This document shows, piece by piece, positions 32,001-41,399 of a stretch of DNA of 64,000 bases. Numbering within the stretch: position 1 is the first letter of the stretch; every line of letters starts with the position of its first letter. Source of the stretch: Paracyclopina nana (lineage: Eukaryota > Arthropoda > Copepoda > Cyclopoida > Cyclopettidae); the NCBI GenBank assembly GCA_019096065.1, contig JAGUCH010000008.1:5001-69000 (forward strand), in the 5' to 3' direction. The notes beneath the pieces are model-generated. The model had not been told where the DNA came from, did no database searches, and was given only the letters and a program-made list of their open reading frames with translations. A program made the position numbers and the translations under genes.

Positions 32001-34357
32001 AACAATTGAAACAATTGATCTAGCTGTAATTGCTGAAATTTTGGTATTATCTCAGCAAGGCAATGTCAGTAAATTAAATAGCTCAAATTAAGTTTTGTTA
32101 AATAAAATAAGCAAAATTGTAATTCCTTATATTTTTAAAAAAGTACTTTTATATTTGGCACACATCTAAGCTAAAAACATGCAACCACTTTCCAGCTTAC
32201 TTTTATGAATCAATTATTTTTTTTCTAATTTTGATGTTTGCCTTTTAGTAATTGTGTGCCGGTTGTGTGCCTTGTGGGTGGTGTGGGCATTGTGTGCCAA
32301 TTGTGGGCATTGTGTGCCTTTTAGTAGGAGCGGTTGTTATTATAAGAGCTCTGGCTGTCACAGTAAAGTTTTTCATATCCAGATTCATGAAAGGTGCACA
32401 ACACCTGAATGTTTACACCTTCCACAGCCTCCTTGGCACCAACTGAGCTGAGCTGGAGCAAAAAAGTGACTTGCCATCGCTCGTCTTGGCTGCAATCAAA
32501 GGAGCTCTTTATTGAAGCCATTTTCGACTTTTGTTCCCATGAAGCTTTGGCACTCCTGGTTGAAGAAAGGAGCATAACACCATGAAAAATAGACTTTCTT
32601 TCATCTCCTTGCATCCATTTGAGTTGATTCAGCCTAAAAAATCCACTTTCCAACCTTGGTCTTGGCTGTGATCCATGCTGCCTTTCATTGAACCATTGGC
32701 AGCTGAGTTGGCAAATAAGCTCTGGTAGCCCTGGAAGCAGTCAGCTGATGATCACCATCAAAGTTGAACTTGAAATCATCTCATGGGATGCCAAAGGAGT
32801 GATACAGCTCAAAAAATCCTCACCTGATCAGAGAACTTGGCCATCGAGGCCCTCGAAGACTTTCTGTAGCCAAATCACCAATGCCACAAGTGAACTCCGA
32901 GCCCCCTGGATCAAGCTGACCTTGCTGTACCTTGACTGTTAGCCTTGAAATCATCTGTTGGGACCCTAAAGGAGTGATCAAGGCCAAATGGTCAACAATC
33001 TGTCCCCAGAATTGGCAGCAAGGCCCTTGGAATTGCCACTGAATCGAAATGGCCGTCGCGATGGCTCGGCTCCAAGGCTCCTGGCTGGGCCTGGCCTAGC
33101 CCTACCAAGGAAGTTGGACCTGATACCAACCACTGAGACCCTAGAGGTGTCCTCCAGACCAAATGGCCCACACTCCAGCCATCAACTTGGCCACTGTGAC
33201 CAATCGAGAATTTTTGACAGAAGAAAAGTAGCCATTTTGTTACTACTGTGAAAAAGTGAATTTTGTCCAACTTTGAGAGCTCGTAGCGGACAAACGAGGA
33301 ATAACACCATCCCAAATTTTTTCTTGGTACTAATTTGGATCTTTATCTGCCATTTGGAGCAAAAAAATCCAAAATCCATCCGTAGCCTTTGGAGATAATC
33401 GGCCTCAAAGTTGGGTCCGAAAATGCAAATTTTGGCTTTTTTTGGCCTTGCCGAGGACTTTTTCCAACTTTTTTCCCCTGACATCTGGACACCCCCCAGG
33501 GGCCTCAAGAATTGGGGCATAGTTGATTTTGGCTGCCCTCCACTCCTCCAGCCACGCCCCCGCAAAGATTTGCCTTGTTTCAATCAGCTGATAAGACCAG
33601 GCCCCATTTGACCCCCTTAGAGCATCCTGGGGGCCGCCAAACTTGAAACCCCATCAAACCACATGGTGACAAGGGGTTTGGGCCCAAAATTGAAAAATCA
33701 AACCCGAATCGATGTATCAAACGAAGCCCCGCGATGAAAAATCAGTCTGTTAAGGCTTAGCGTCATGACTCTAACAGCGTAATTTTAACTATCAAATAGT
33801 TATTATTGATTTAAAGCCACTTTATGTTTGAGTCGTGAATTGTCTGGAAAGCTTAATGACGTTAATTTGCTCGGATCTTTAATTCAAACTATTGCTGGAA
33901 TTGCAAAAACGCTGCAACTCAGTTTTTTTCTTAAGCAGCATCAGCCGAATGTCCCAGCTGTTGCCCTAAAAGGCCGCTAGGATCGCTCTGCAACATTGTT
34001 GTTGTTTTGACACAAATGTGAATTGTTTCACCAACAAATTAAGCAACAAAACATAAAGTCTCGCTATAATTCTAAAACTGCCCAATCCTAAGTACTCATT
34101 TGTTATTTATTTAAAAAAAGTAAACATTGAAACAACATTTTTAAAATAATTTCAAATAGATGAACTGTGCATGTTTTTGAGATTCCTTGAAATCTGATAC
34201 AATGGAATTTTCAAAGGCTGAGTCATTAAAGTTACCTGAATGACTAAAGGCTCCAAGGTCTGTTCCACACTTTTAGTGCGAATTTCCAATTTGTTGAGGT
34301 CCCAATTGAGCATGTTATGGGCTTGATTGTAGGCCAGTGAATTCTCCATTTTGACTG
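20066..34357 (-). CDS. alpha-Cat: Alpha-catenin
   Basis: Complete coding sequence of 911 codons. Exons: 34357-34236 (ATG at 34349; LEIRTKSVEQTLEPLVIQ), 25809-25552, 22910-22542, 22485-22262, 22166-21749, 21689-21309, 21249-20626 and 20413-20066. All junctions have GT-AG and continuous phase. Similarity to animal alpha-catenins runs end to end: LLSAVTRLLILAD, SCTRDDRKERIV, LRKAVVDHVSDSFLE, EVANLACSMSNNE, WDDNGNDIIVLAKHMCMIMM, MTDFTRGKGPL, LVVSGLDSATSLIQTAKNLM, WKMRAPEKKPLVRR. Order is the N-terminal beta-catenin-binding/dimerisation domain, the M region and the C-terminal F-actin-binding domain. The protein links cadherin-beta-catenin complexes to actin at adherens junctions. A non-coding first exon is likely: a donor (CAAG/GTAAGC) at 35255 pairs with the acceptor at 34358. 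The 8.4-kb intron 25810-34235 holds a large mobile element. Confidence 0.97.
22945..23575. repeat. Three diverged copies of a ~140-bp unit in alpha-catenin intron
   Basis: Units beginning TTTCAG..TTATGCACTGAAAGC start near 22952, 23167 and 23426. Each includes an AAGTCTCA word, a TTTGATTTTACCAAG-like segment, an ATAATGGCTT segment and GCGATAAAACTT. Spacing is irregular (215 and 259). Confidence 0.75.
23600..25028. other. Intronic sequence with two tRNA-like remnants
   Basis: Near 24317-24392: a D-arm-like TAGCTCAATGGTT; a perfect 5-bp anticodon stem (TTGGA/TCCAA) around the loop ATGCCAA (GCC anticodon position); a B-box-like GAGGTTCAAATC; and a T run. The acceptor stem does not pair. A second TCTGAGGTTCAAATCC lies near 24219-24234. 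These look like tRNA-derived SINE debris. The rest of the interval is unremarkable. Confidence 0.35.
25029..25551. repeat. Diverged direct duplication upstream of alpha-catenin exon donor
   Basis: 25029-25190 and 25390-25551 align (GGATTGTTGAG.GGTG/GATG, ATATGCCCTTAA, ACCAATCAT, GTGAATCTAGGCCA, CCTTAATGC.CTG). The offset is about 360 bases. The second copy runs directly into the exon-intron junction at 25551/25552, while the first stops matching just before it. Confidence 0.7.
26102..26175. repeat. Inverted partner of the 17752-17824 dispersed repeat
   Basis: Reads TGCCATCTACCGACA, AACACTTGGGAGTT and CAAAATCTAGTTT, the complement of the copy at 17752-17824. It lies about 55 bases outside the large inverted-repeat element. 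Confidence 0.75.
26231..28185. repeat. Left terminal inverted repeat
   Basis: Pairs with 32240-33749. The left arm is about 450 bases longer, mainly because a unit of about 190 bp (TTGGTCCAGCTCAACTCCATT, GGTGCCAAAGAGGCTGTGGA, a TTTTCATGATTCTGG-like part, CTCGCGGATGAAAA) is present about three times at 27490-27975. The right arm has it once. Confidence 0.85.
28100..31620. repeat. GGCACACAAT minisatellite blocks, orientation flips within the element
   Basis: Blocks of 10-bp GGCACACAAT/GGCACACAAA/GGCCCACAAT units occur on the plus strand at about 28380-28960, 29235-29420, 29570-29670 and 30830-31030. The complement TTGTGTGCCA runs at about 31195-31345 and 31497-31605. The orientation switch falls near 31030-31190, which is the axis of the foldback. 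A run of CACTTTTGTGAC units (29445-29545) is a separate 12-bp repeat. Confidence 0.9.
29690..30790. repeat. Tandem ~185-bp units inside the element
   Basis: The word GTGTGCTTGTTGTG (with variants) recurs at about 29883, 30067, 30252, 30437 and 30623, spacing about 185. Each unit also has CATGAAAGTTGCTTTTAAAAAT, GATAATTTGATGCAG and GCTGAGATAATGCCAAAATT. Related units occur in reverse orientation at about 31040-32160, in keeping with the foldback. Confidence 0.9.
32240..33749. repeat. Right terminal inverted repeat
   Basis: Reverse complement of the left arm. The inner border holds GTGTGCCTTTTAGTAGGAGC, matching GGTCCTACTAAAAGGCACAC near 28091 on the left. Apart from the missing internal duplications, differences between the arms are very few in the outer 1 kb, so insertion or arm conversion is recent. 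Confidence 0.85.
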
Positions 34358-34405
34358 CTGAAAAAGAAGATAAGAGCCCTTACTTATCTGCATGAGCAAT
34401 ACGTG

Positions 34406-34938
34406 CACAGTGGACTATTTGGGCGCGCAGCAAACCTACTAGGAAATCTTTTTTAAAAAATATTTCAATTTTGAAATTTTGCCAAAATTTGCCAGCTTAA
34501 AGATGCGAGTGAAAAGGACAGAATTTCCCACTGTGTGCATTGATAAGAAGATAAGAATAAAGCATGAATAAACCTGATAAGAATTTTTTTGTTTTTTTCG
34601 CGGAAAAAATGACAGGCAATTCCGGTAGCTTTGAAAGTGAAAAGAGAAGGAAGTAGACACAAATCAGAGAGGGCAAGGACAAAGCAATTTGAAACTTTAC
34701 TTCTATACAAAAATTGGATTGACTTTTCGTGGAAAGAAAATTCAAAATTCATGACTCAGCATAGTTTTTTATTGATACTTATTTCTTATAAAAATGCTCA
34801 TTAAAAAGCCTTTTTTTCAATGAGAAAGTGTGGAATTTTGGCTTTTGTACAAGGATATTTTTTAAAGAGTTGAAAATGATGAAATAATAAAATTGGCATT
34901 TTTTGAATGGGCGAAAAACTCGAAAATAACCCACTGTG
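34406..34938. mobile_element. CACAGTGG-ended MITE in the alpha-catenin 5' UTR intron
   Basis: Starts CACAGTGGACTATTTGGGCG and ends CGAAAATAACCCACTGTG, an imperfect inverted pair with the same heptamer as the 456-bp family; length 533. The flanking five bases differ (ACGTG and TCCCT), so a target duplication is not preserved. It lies between the putative non-coding exon and the first coding exon. Confidence 0.55.
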
Positions 34939-35255
34939 TCCCTATTTTAAATTAATAAAGACTTTTTTTATATGTATAAGTTTGAAAATATGATTTTTTA
35001 GCAAAAGAGCTAAAAAACACTTTAAGAACCTAAAAAAGGCAATAAAAATAGTGAAAATATTTATTATAAATAAAAGCTGAATTGCTCATGAGCAAATATG
35101 AAATTCAATATTTATTAAGTGCATACATTTTTAAAAATATCGAATAAAGTTTAAATTAAGGGCGTAGCTAACTTATTTTGCACAAAGAAAACTTGAATTC
35201 AAAAACAACTTTTCTACCTGGAGATTCAAAATAGGGGAAAAAACGGTTGCTTACC

Positions 35256-36430
35256 TTGATGATTCGGCGTTTTTCCTTTGTTTACATTTGGGTGAATATT
35301 TTTAAATAATTAATAGTTGTTGACGTTTTTTATTCCGCCAAACCGCTTGGAGTCACTTTTGCACTTGCTTCAGCCGAGTTCAGACGAAAACTGAGACATG
35401 CAAACTCTGAGTAGAACTGAGTAACGAGGCAACGTTACTCAAAAGAGATACGCTATGAAGAAAGGCCATCTCTTTTGTGTAGCGCGCGCGCATCCGGCAT
35501 CGTTAGCTGCGGATTCGACAAAGCGGCCCACAAGCGCTTACAAGTGTAGGAAATTTGACGCACGCAATTTTCTTTGCAAATCATCGCCCAACCTTTTCAA
35601 AAATTGAATGTTTTTAAAAATCAACCTGAATTTTGGCGATCAAATTGCATCGTTTTTCTATGTATTTTTCATTCGTAAAAAAATATTCAAAAAAATCCTT
35701 TTTAAAGGAAAATTTTCAATCTTTTAACTGAACACATTTTTTCAGCTAAAATTTAAAAAAGGCCAAAAGGCCGAAAAATTACATTAACTAAGCAAAATGG
35801 CAATGTTTTTCATTGTTTTTAAAAATGAATTTTGGCGATAAAATTGTAGTGAAAGCATTTTTAATTCATAAATAAAATATTCAAAAAATAATCGTCTTTT
35901 TAAGGGAAAATTTTCACTTATAACTGAAAACGTTTTTTTTCAAAAAAGGCCGAAATTTTCCTTTTAAATAAGCAAAACTGCAATTTTCGGTCTTGGTAAA
36001 CTTACAGTCTAGAAAATTGAAAAGTGGCGTTTTCGAGCCATTTTTGCCTTTGTTTTCTGGTAACTCTTCTTCTCAGCCGCAGAATGTTCAAAGCTCAGCG
36101 TTTTCCACGAAAAACCGCCAACGAATTCGACTGATTTCCCCCGAATCTTCTTGAATTAAGGTAGGAAAGTCACTTCACTTTTAGCCCCACTTCATTTGGC
36201 GGACAAATCGCACTTTGTTTTGAATAATTAATAACTCCGCGTCAGCTGTTGTTGCCCAAGATTTCACCACGTCGCGTTGACGGAAAATTTAAAAACCGTA
36301 AATAATAATCAGCGAAAGCCGTTAAAACCGTTATATTATTCGCTTAAAATTTAAAAATCCGCTGCTTTTAACGCTCCTCCATTTGGCGGAATTTTCCAAA
36401 GTCATTTTTTGAATATTTTTGTGCGTGAAA
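35256..36430. promoter_or_regulatory. Probable shared upstream region of alpha-catenin (-) and TRPT1 (+)
   Basis: The two genes are divergent. The interval between the putative alpha-catenin non-coding exon (donor at 35255) and the TRPT1 start codon (36431) contains both 5' UTRs and both promoters. It includes a CpG-rich stretch around 35350-35530 (GCGCGCGCGCATCCGGCATCG) and a diverged direct duplication at 35610-35990 (offset about 195; ATTTTGGCGAT, ATTCAAAAAAT, AAAAAAGGCC). No specific core element is assigned. Confidence 0.45.
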
Positions 36431-38491
36431 ATGGCGGAGGAAAAGCACAATATTCGGCTGTCAAAGGCGTTGTCCTGGCTTTTGAGGCACAATTTGCACC
36501 TGGTGACGGAAATCAGCCGGAATCCGGTCGATCCTTCCGGATTCGTGGAGGTGAGTGCGGTCCTTCAATTGCCCCGGTTCTCCGGATACTCCATAAGACA
36601 AGTGGAAGAAGTTGTGGCCAAGAATGACAAGCAAAGATTCACGCTGAAAAGGTGCGAGAAATCCGGGAAATTGCTCATCCGCGCCAACCAAGGACACAGC
36701 GTGCCAAACATTGATCCGGACTTGACCAAGCTGGAAGAGCCCTTTGAGGTGGAGCAGGTGATCCATGGCACCTATGAGAAGCATTGGCGCTCCATAAGCC
36801 ATCAAGGATTGAGCAGGATGAACCGGAATCACATCCACTTCGCCAAGGGCCTGCCCAATGACCAACAAGTCATTTCTGGCATGAGGCAAGATTGCAACCT
36901 GCTCATCTATGTCCACTTGCCTACTGCCATTGCAGGTAAAATACTTTACTCAAGGAAAATCCCTCCTGGGATTTTTATTTTATGTTTAAGAGAATTTGCC
37001 TGGGACGTTTAGTTTCCAACTTAGTGATACTGCCTGAGGAGTTTATGTTGTGTGTAAAATAATTTCCGTGGGAAAGTATTAGTTGCAGAAACTAATTGCC
37101 CTGGGGCTTTATTTTACTAATAGAATGTTTGCTAAGGTAGATTTCCCAGGAATATAATTCATATTTTATATCTCTTAAGAGTTTTAACTTATAAGTCCCA
37201 GGGATGCCATTGCACTTGAAAATAAAATGTTTTGTTAACAAATTTCCCAGGGATTTCATTGTTGTAGAAAATTGTTTGATGGGATGTTTATTGATTTAGT
37301 AAACAAAATATTTCACAATTTAATAGTTAACTCCTGGGACAAAAGACAGATTTGAAACTTTTACAATGCAGTACTAATAAAAATTGGACTTGTACGTTTT
37401 TGAACGCATATCTATCGTCAAAATCTCGCAACCTTTTGCGCTCTCATTTACCAATTTTCAGCAAAACTTCCCTTAATCAGTTGAAAAGGTCCATTTAAAA
37501 AATATTTTTTTTAACATTTTCCTAATAATAAAGGTTCTAAAACTGGTTTTTTTTTCTTGGTTTGATGGGTAAAAATATCAGTAGAATGTATTTCTAATCT
37601 GAGTTGAAAATCTTGAAAAAATGAGGCTTGGGATATTTTTTGGGCAAATGCCAACTTGAACTTGAAGCAGCACAATTATTCAAATATTCAGCTGCTGCTG
37701 AATGTTTCACTGTACCATTTTTTTTTTTTTTTGAGTGGGTGTACCACCAATTTTGGGAGCTTCTTCACAGGGTACTTCAAAAAAGCCCTCCACCAAAACA
37801 CTTTTTGACACAGCTTAAAATTCATAAAGAAATTTCCCAGGGATTTCATTTTACAAATATGAATTGTTTGCTAGAGTGTAAATAACATCCCCAGGAATTT
37901 CTTTCACTAATTAAATATTTGCTAGGGTATTTATCATAGGTTATGTTTTTACATTAAAAAATTGCTACTTTTGGCTTTTTTGAATAGCAAACGCCTTGCT
38001 TTGATAATGTTCAGAGTAACTCTGCGTTGCAAGATCCATAGTGTTCAATTAATTTGCACTTCCACAGAACTCTACTATTGAGTGATTTCTAGATCACCTT
38101 GCGTCCCAAATAATTTTTAGGTGTAAAATAAAAAGTACCCTGTAAAGAAAAATACTCTTTTACTGCCATGGGTGAGTCATAAAAGCCCTACTTTTATGGT
38201 AGCATTGTTTTTACTAGTGAAACCGTTTTGTTTATAATTTTACAAAAAATAATTAATTTGTATTTTTCATTGCAATTTTGGCCTTGGGAATTTCTTTAAA
38301 TCACTTCTAGCTTCAACTAGTTTTTGATGGGAAAATTTAATAGCAAATTTGTGGTCAACTACTTTCTCCATTTTCCTTTCCAGCTGGCTTTGACTTTTTT
38401 GAATCGGCCAATGGAGTCATTTTGTGTCCTGGTGACAAGCAAGGATTTTTGCCACCCTCACTTTTTGCCAAGGTTGTGCACAAGAAGAAAG
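36431..38491 (+). CDS. TRPT1: tRNA 2'-phosphotransferase (TRPT1/Tpt1/KptA family)
   Basis: Exon 1 is 36431-36935 and starts MAEEKHNIRLSKALSWLLRH. Exon 2 is 38384-38491 (acceptor TTTCCTTTCCAG; it begins GFDFFESANGVILCPGDKQG). Family motifs are all present: LSKALSWLLRH, VDPSGFVEVSAVL, RANQGHS, VIHGTYEKHW, GLSRMNRNHIHFA. The enzyme removes the 2'-phosphate left at the tRNA splice junction, transferring it to NAD+. The conserved Arg, His and HGT residues of the NAD/phosphate site are intact. Exon 2 ends in AAGAAAG/GTAAGA, so a short last exon (a few residues) lies further on; I could not place it. The ATG in AAAATGGCGG is taken as the start. Confidence 0.92.
36936..38383 (+). other. TRPT1 intron 1
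   Basis: AT-rich intron with scattered copies of TTTCCCAGGGATTTCATT-like words (about 37245 and 37835, partial ones elsewhere). No gene inside. Confidence 0.6.
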
Positions 38492-38559
38492 GTAAGACAT
38501 CCCCATTTTTTGAATATAACATTAATCGTTAAAACGCTGCGGTTAAAAATAATATTTTA

Positions 38560-39510
38560 ATTGATATTTGACAAAAGTGTAGTTTTTGTCAAAAAGTGTA
38601 GTTTTTGACTTAAACAATGATTATTGCCCAAAAGTGTAGTTTTTGACTTAAATTATGATTTTTGTCTAAAAGTGTAGTTTATGTCTAAAAGCGTAGTTTT
38701 TGACTAAAAGTAATTTTTTTTTGACAGAAATAGTAGTTTTTTAGATAAAAAGTGTTTTTTTTTTCTAAAATTAATATTTGTAGCCAAAAGTGCAACTTTA
38801 ACAGAAATTGTAATTTTGACAGAAAGTGTAATTTTGGCAAAAAGTGTAACTTTGACGGGAAGTGTAATTTTTATAATTAGTGTAACTTTGGCAATATGTG
38901 TAATTTTGACAAAAATATTAATTTTGGCAAAAAGTGTAATTTTGACAAAAAGTGTAATTTTGGCAAAAAGTGTAATTTTGATAAAAAGTGTAATTTTGAT
39001 AAAAAGTGTAATTTTGACAATAGTTGTTATTAAGACAAAAAGTGTAACTTTGGCAAAAAGTGTAATTTTGACAATAATTGTTATTACGACAAAAAGTGTA
39101 ATTTTGATAAAAAGTGTAATTTTGATACAAAGTGTAATTTTGACAAAAAGTGTAATTTGACAAAAGGTGTATTGACAAAAAGTGTAATTTTGACAATAAT
39201 TGTTATTAAGACAAAAAGTGTAATTTTGGCAAAAAGTGTAACTTTGATAAAAAGTGTAATTTTGACAATATTTGTTATTAAGACAAAAAGTGCAACTTTG
39301 ACAATAATTGTTATTAAGACAAAAAGTGTAATTTTGATACAAAGTGTAATTTTGACAAAAAGTGTAATTTGACAAAAGGTGTATTGACAAAAAGTGTAAT
39401 TTTGACAATAATTGTTATTAAGACAAAAAGTGTAATTTTGGCAAAAAGTGTAACTTTGATAAAAAGTGTAATTTTGGCAAAAAGTGTAATTTTGACAAAA
39501 TTTTTGGACA
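38560..39510. repeat. AAAAAGTGTAATTTTGAC 18-bp minisatellite
   Basis: Core units of 18 bp (AAAAAGTGTAATTTTGAC/GGC) run from about 38810 to 39505, with looser TAGTTTTTGACTAAAAG-type forerunners from 38570. A larger block containing GTGTAATTTGACAAAAGGTG is present twice (about 39140-39200 and 39360-39410). Because 18 is a multiple of 3, long open frames appear on both strands and are not genes. It lies just after TRPT1 exon 2 and may be in its last intron. Confidence 0.9.
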
Positions 39511-40301
39511 AAATCTGATTTCTTTTTCATATCTGGTCATTTTTTAGCGCATGGTCCAAATTGCAGGATTTGGTAATTATGAAAACTTTCTGGGGGGAAA
39601 TTGCTGCACAAAGGATCCAATAATAATGTCTCATAGCCCACCTGTTGTGATAACTATTCACAACCTGTAATAATTATCATTTTTGGGCTCCCTACCTAGT
39701 TTCCCATGAAAACTGAACTAGTGAAGAATTTTGGCAAGGCCACCAAAATCATCAATTTTGCACATTCTTTTATCTTTTGCAAACATTTCACAATCATAAT
39801 ATAACATCAGTACATAATTTAGAGTCATCACTTTTTCTTAAGAAAAGATTAACCTTGATTTTGATTTTTAAAAAATCTTAATTTAGTTATTTTTGGAGTA
39901 GACAATAGCAAGTAATTTTCCAGATCCTGAGTGATGTATAAGTGCAAAAAATGATATACCCAGACCATTTCCTTTTTGCATTAGTGGGCCCAAATTTCAT
40001 TTTTAGAAAGTACAATAAACTTTTGGTGGTTTGGTGTAGGTACGTGATCATTTTGCAGTCAACAAGGAAAACAGCCCAGAAGTTGCAATAAAACCTCGAA
40101 AGTAAAAATGGGTTTCGCTTGAATTGAGCTAGAACAAAAGGTTGTAGTTTTCCACTTAAAAGATGCATTTTAGTGGCAGCAGCTTTAATAGCTCTGCAGT
40201 TTCTTGTAGAGTGCATGAAACAGTCGACAGAATTTGTTCTTCGCTTTTATGTTTATTAGCAACGTTTAATAAAAGAACGCTAAGCAAAGTTAATTGCGAT
40301 T
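39511..40301. other. Nothing recognised
   Basis: AT-rich sequence. The missing last exon of TRPT1 may be in or beyond this interval but could not be identified. Confidence 0.35.
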
Positions 40302-41146
40302 AGTTTCTAACTATTACCTAGTTTGTGCAGTTTGAAAGGCATTTCTTGAGCTTTGGCTCGATATTTATTGAGGTCTAATGAGCTTTTAGCCCTAGGACCA
40401 TTGCAAAAAAAAGACATTCAAGTCCGAACACAGATTTAAATTTAGTTCTTGGTAGAACATATTTGCAATGTTTTTTAGCAAGAACTGTTGAACATCGCTT
40501 AGTGCTTATTTACTTTCTTCTGAACTCGAATGGTTTGTATACACTAGCATCAAATATTTAAAGCAAACATCAGCTGACGTTGTAACATTTCAAAACCAAA
40601 GTGTGAACTTTTTTATAATGGTCCTTTGGTTTTGAAATGTAACAACCTCAGCTGATGTTCGCTTTAGATATTTGATGCTAGTGTGTACAAACCATTCGAG
40701 TCCAGAAGAAAGTACACACTAGCATCAAATATTTAAAGCAAACATCAGCTGACGTTGTAACGTTTCAAAACCAAAGGGCCATTGCAAAAAAGTTTTGTCA
40801 AAAATGACGTTGTTACGTTTCAAAATCAAAGTGTGAACTTTTTTGCAATGGTCCTTTGGTTTTGAAATGTAACAACGTCAGCTGATGTTCGCTTTAGATG
40901 TTGGTGTGTACAAACCATTCGAGTCCAGAAGAAAGTACGTAAGCACTGAGTGATGTTCAACAGTTCTCGCTAAAGAGAAGTTGCAATTATGCTCTACCAA
41001 GAACTAAATTTAAATCTGTGTTTGGACTCGAATGTCTTTTTTTGAAATGGTCCTAGAGCTGAAAGCTCATTAGACCTTAATAAATATCGAGCCAAAGCTC
41101 AAGAAATGCCTTTCAAACTGCACAAACTTGGCAATAGTTAGAAACA
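40302..41146. mobile_element. 845-bp near-perfect palindromic element
   Basis: Left end AGTTTCTAACTATTACC and right end GGCAATAGTTAGAAAC are inverted copies. Pairing continues for about 400 bases on each side (GTTTGTGCAGTTTGAAAGGC; GAGCTTTGGCTCGATATTTA; TCCGAACACAGATTTAAATT). The middle holds repeated, alternating copies of AACATCAGCTGACGTTGTAA and its complement. No coding capacity; a non-autonomous hairpin-forming element. Confidence 0.85.
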
Positions 41147-41358
41147 AACTGAAATTTATTCGGTTCAAAAATGCTCGTTTGGCAAATCCGCTTTGTTTCC
41201 CACTTCTTGCGAGTAATTTTCAGACTGTTAGGCAATTTTGCCACTGGAAGCCTGTAAAATGAGTCATAAGGACGACCTTGGCTTTTGTTTCTCGCTGGCA
41301 GATTTTGATTGATCGGTGAAAACTCAGTTAGACTTCTTCGCTTTGCTCCAGTTGCCAT
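41113..41358 (-). CDS. Possible small gene, unrecognised
   Basis: An 81-codon open frame from an ATG in good context (CAAAAATGGC), starting MATGAKRRSLTEFSPI; polar and basic. It would run into the end of the palindromic element, which supplies the stop. A TTTTACAG within it could also be an acceptor. No family recognised; it could be a first exon truncated by the element or chance. Confidence 0.2.
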   Translation of the reverse strand: MATGAKRRSLTEFSPINQNLPARNKSQGRPYDSFYRLPVAKLPNSLKITRKKWETKRICQTSIFEPNKFQFVSNYCQVCAV

Positions 41359-41399
41359 TTTTGGCACAATCAAAGTTTGCATAATTTTGCCCCAGGCCT

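Larger units (their letters stand above)
26231..33749. mobile_element. 7,519-bp inverted-repeat (foldback) element in alpha-catenin intron, TTAA flanks
   Basis: The outer ends are perfect inverted copies starting CAGACTGATTTTTCATCGCG. The outer ~1.4 kb of both arms is nearly identical, to the point that open frames on the left arm recur base for base on the right arm's opposite strand. The flanks are TTAA on both sides (26227-26230 and 33750-33753), which is the piggyBac-type target duplication. Inner parts are also inverted relative to each other but diverged and rearranged, made of GGCACACAAT-type arrays and ~185-bp units. No transposase frame was found. The termini do not begin CCY, so assignment to piggyBac rests on TTAA alone. 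It is non-autonomous and intronic. Confidence 0.85.

Noticed and set aside
26397-33583. Identical 133-codon frames on the two arms of the large element as a possible transposase
   Set aside because: Identity only reflects arm identity. The sequence shows no catalytic motif or recognisable transposase domain, and both would end within the arm.
26231-33749. Maverick/Polinton with long terminal repeats
   Set aside because: No polymerase, integrase, ATPase or capsid frame; flanks are TTAA rather than a 6-bp duplication; far too short.
36419-36430. Upstream TTG start for TRPT1
   Set aside because: The ATG at 36431 in a good context begins the conserved protein; TTG initiation is not expected.
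38704-39530. Open frames on both strands (for example 234 codons on the minus strand)
   Set aside because: Product of an 18-bp repeat; no start context, no domain.
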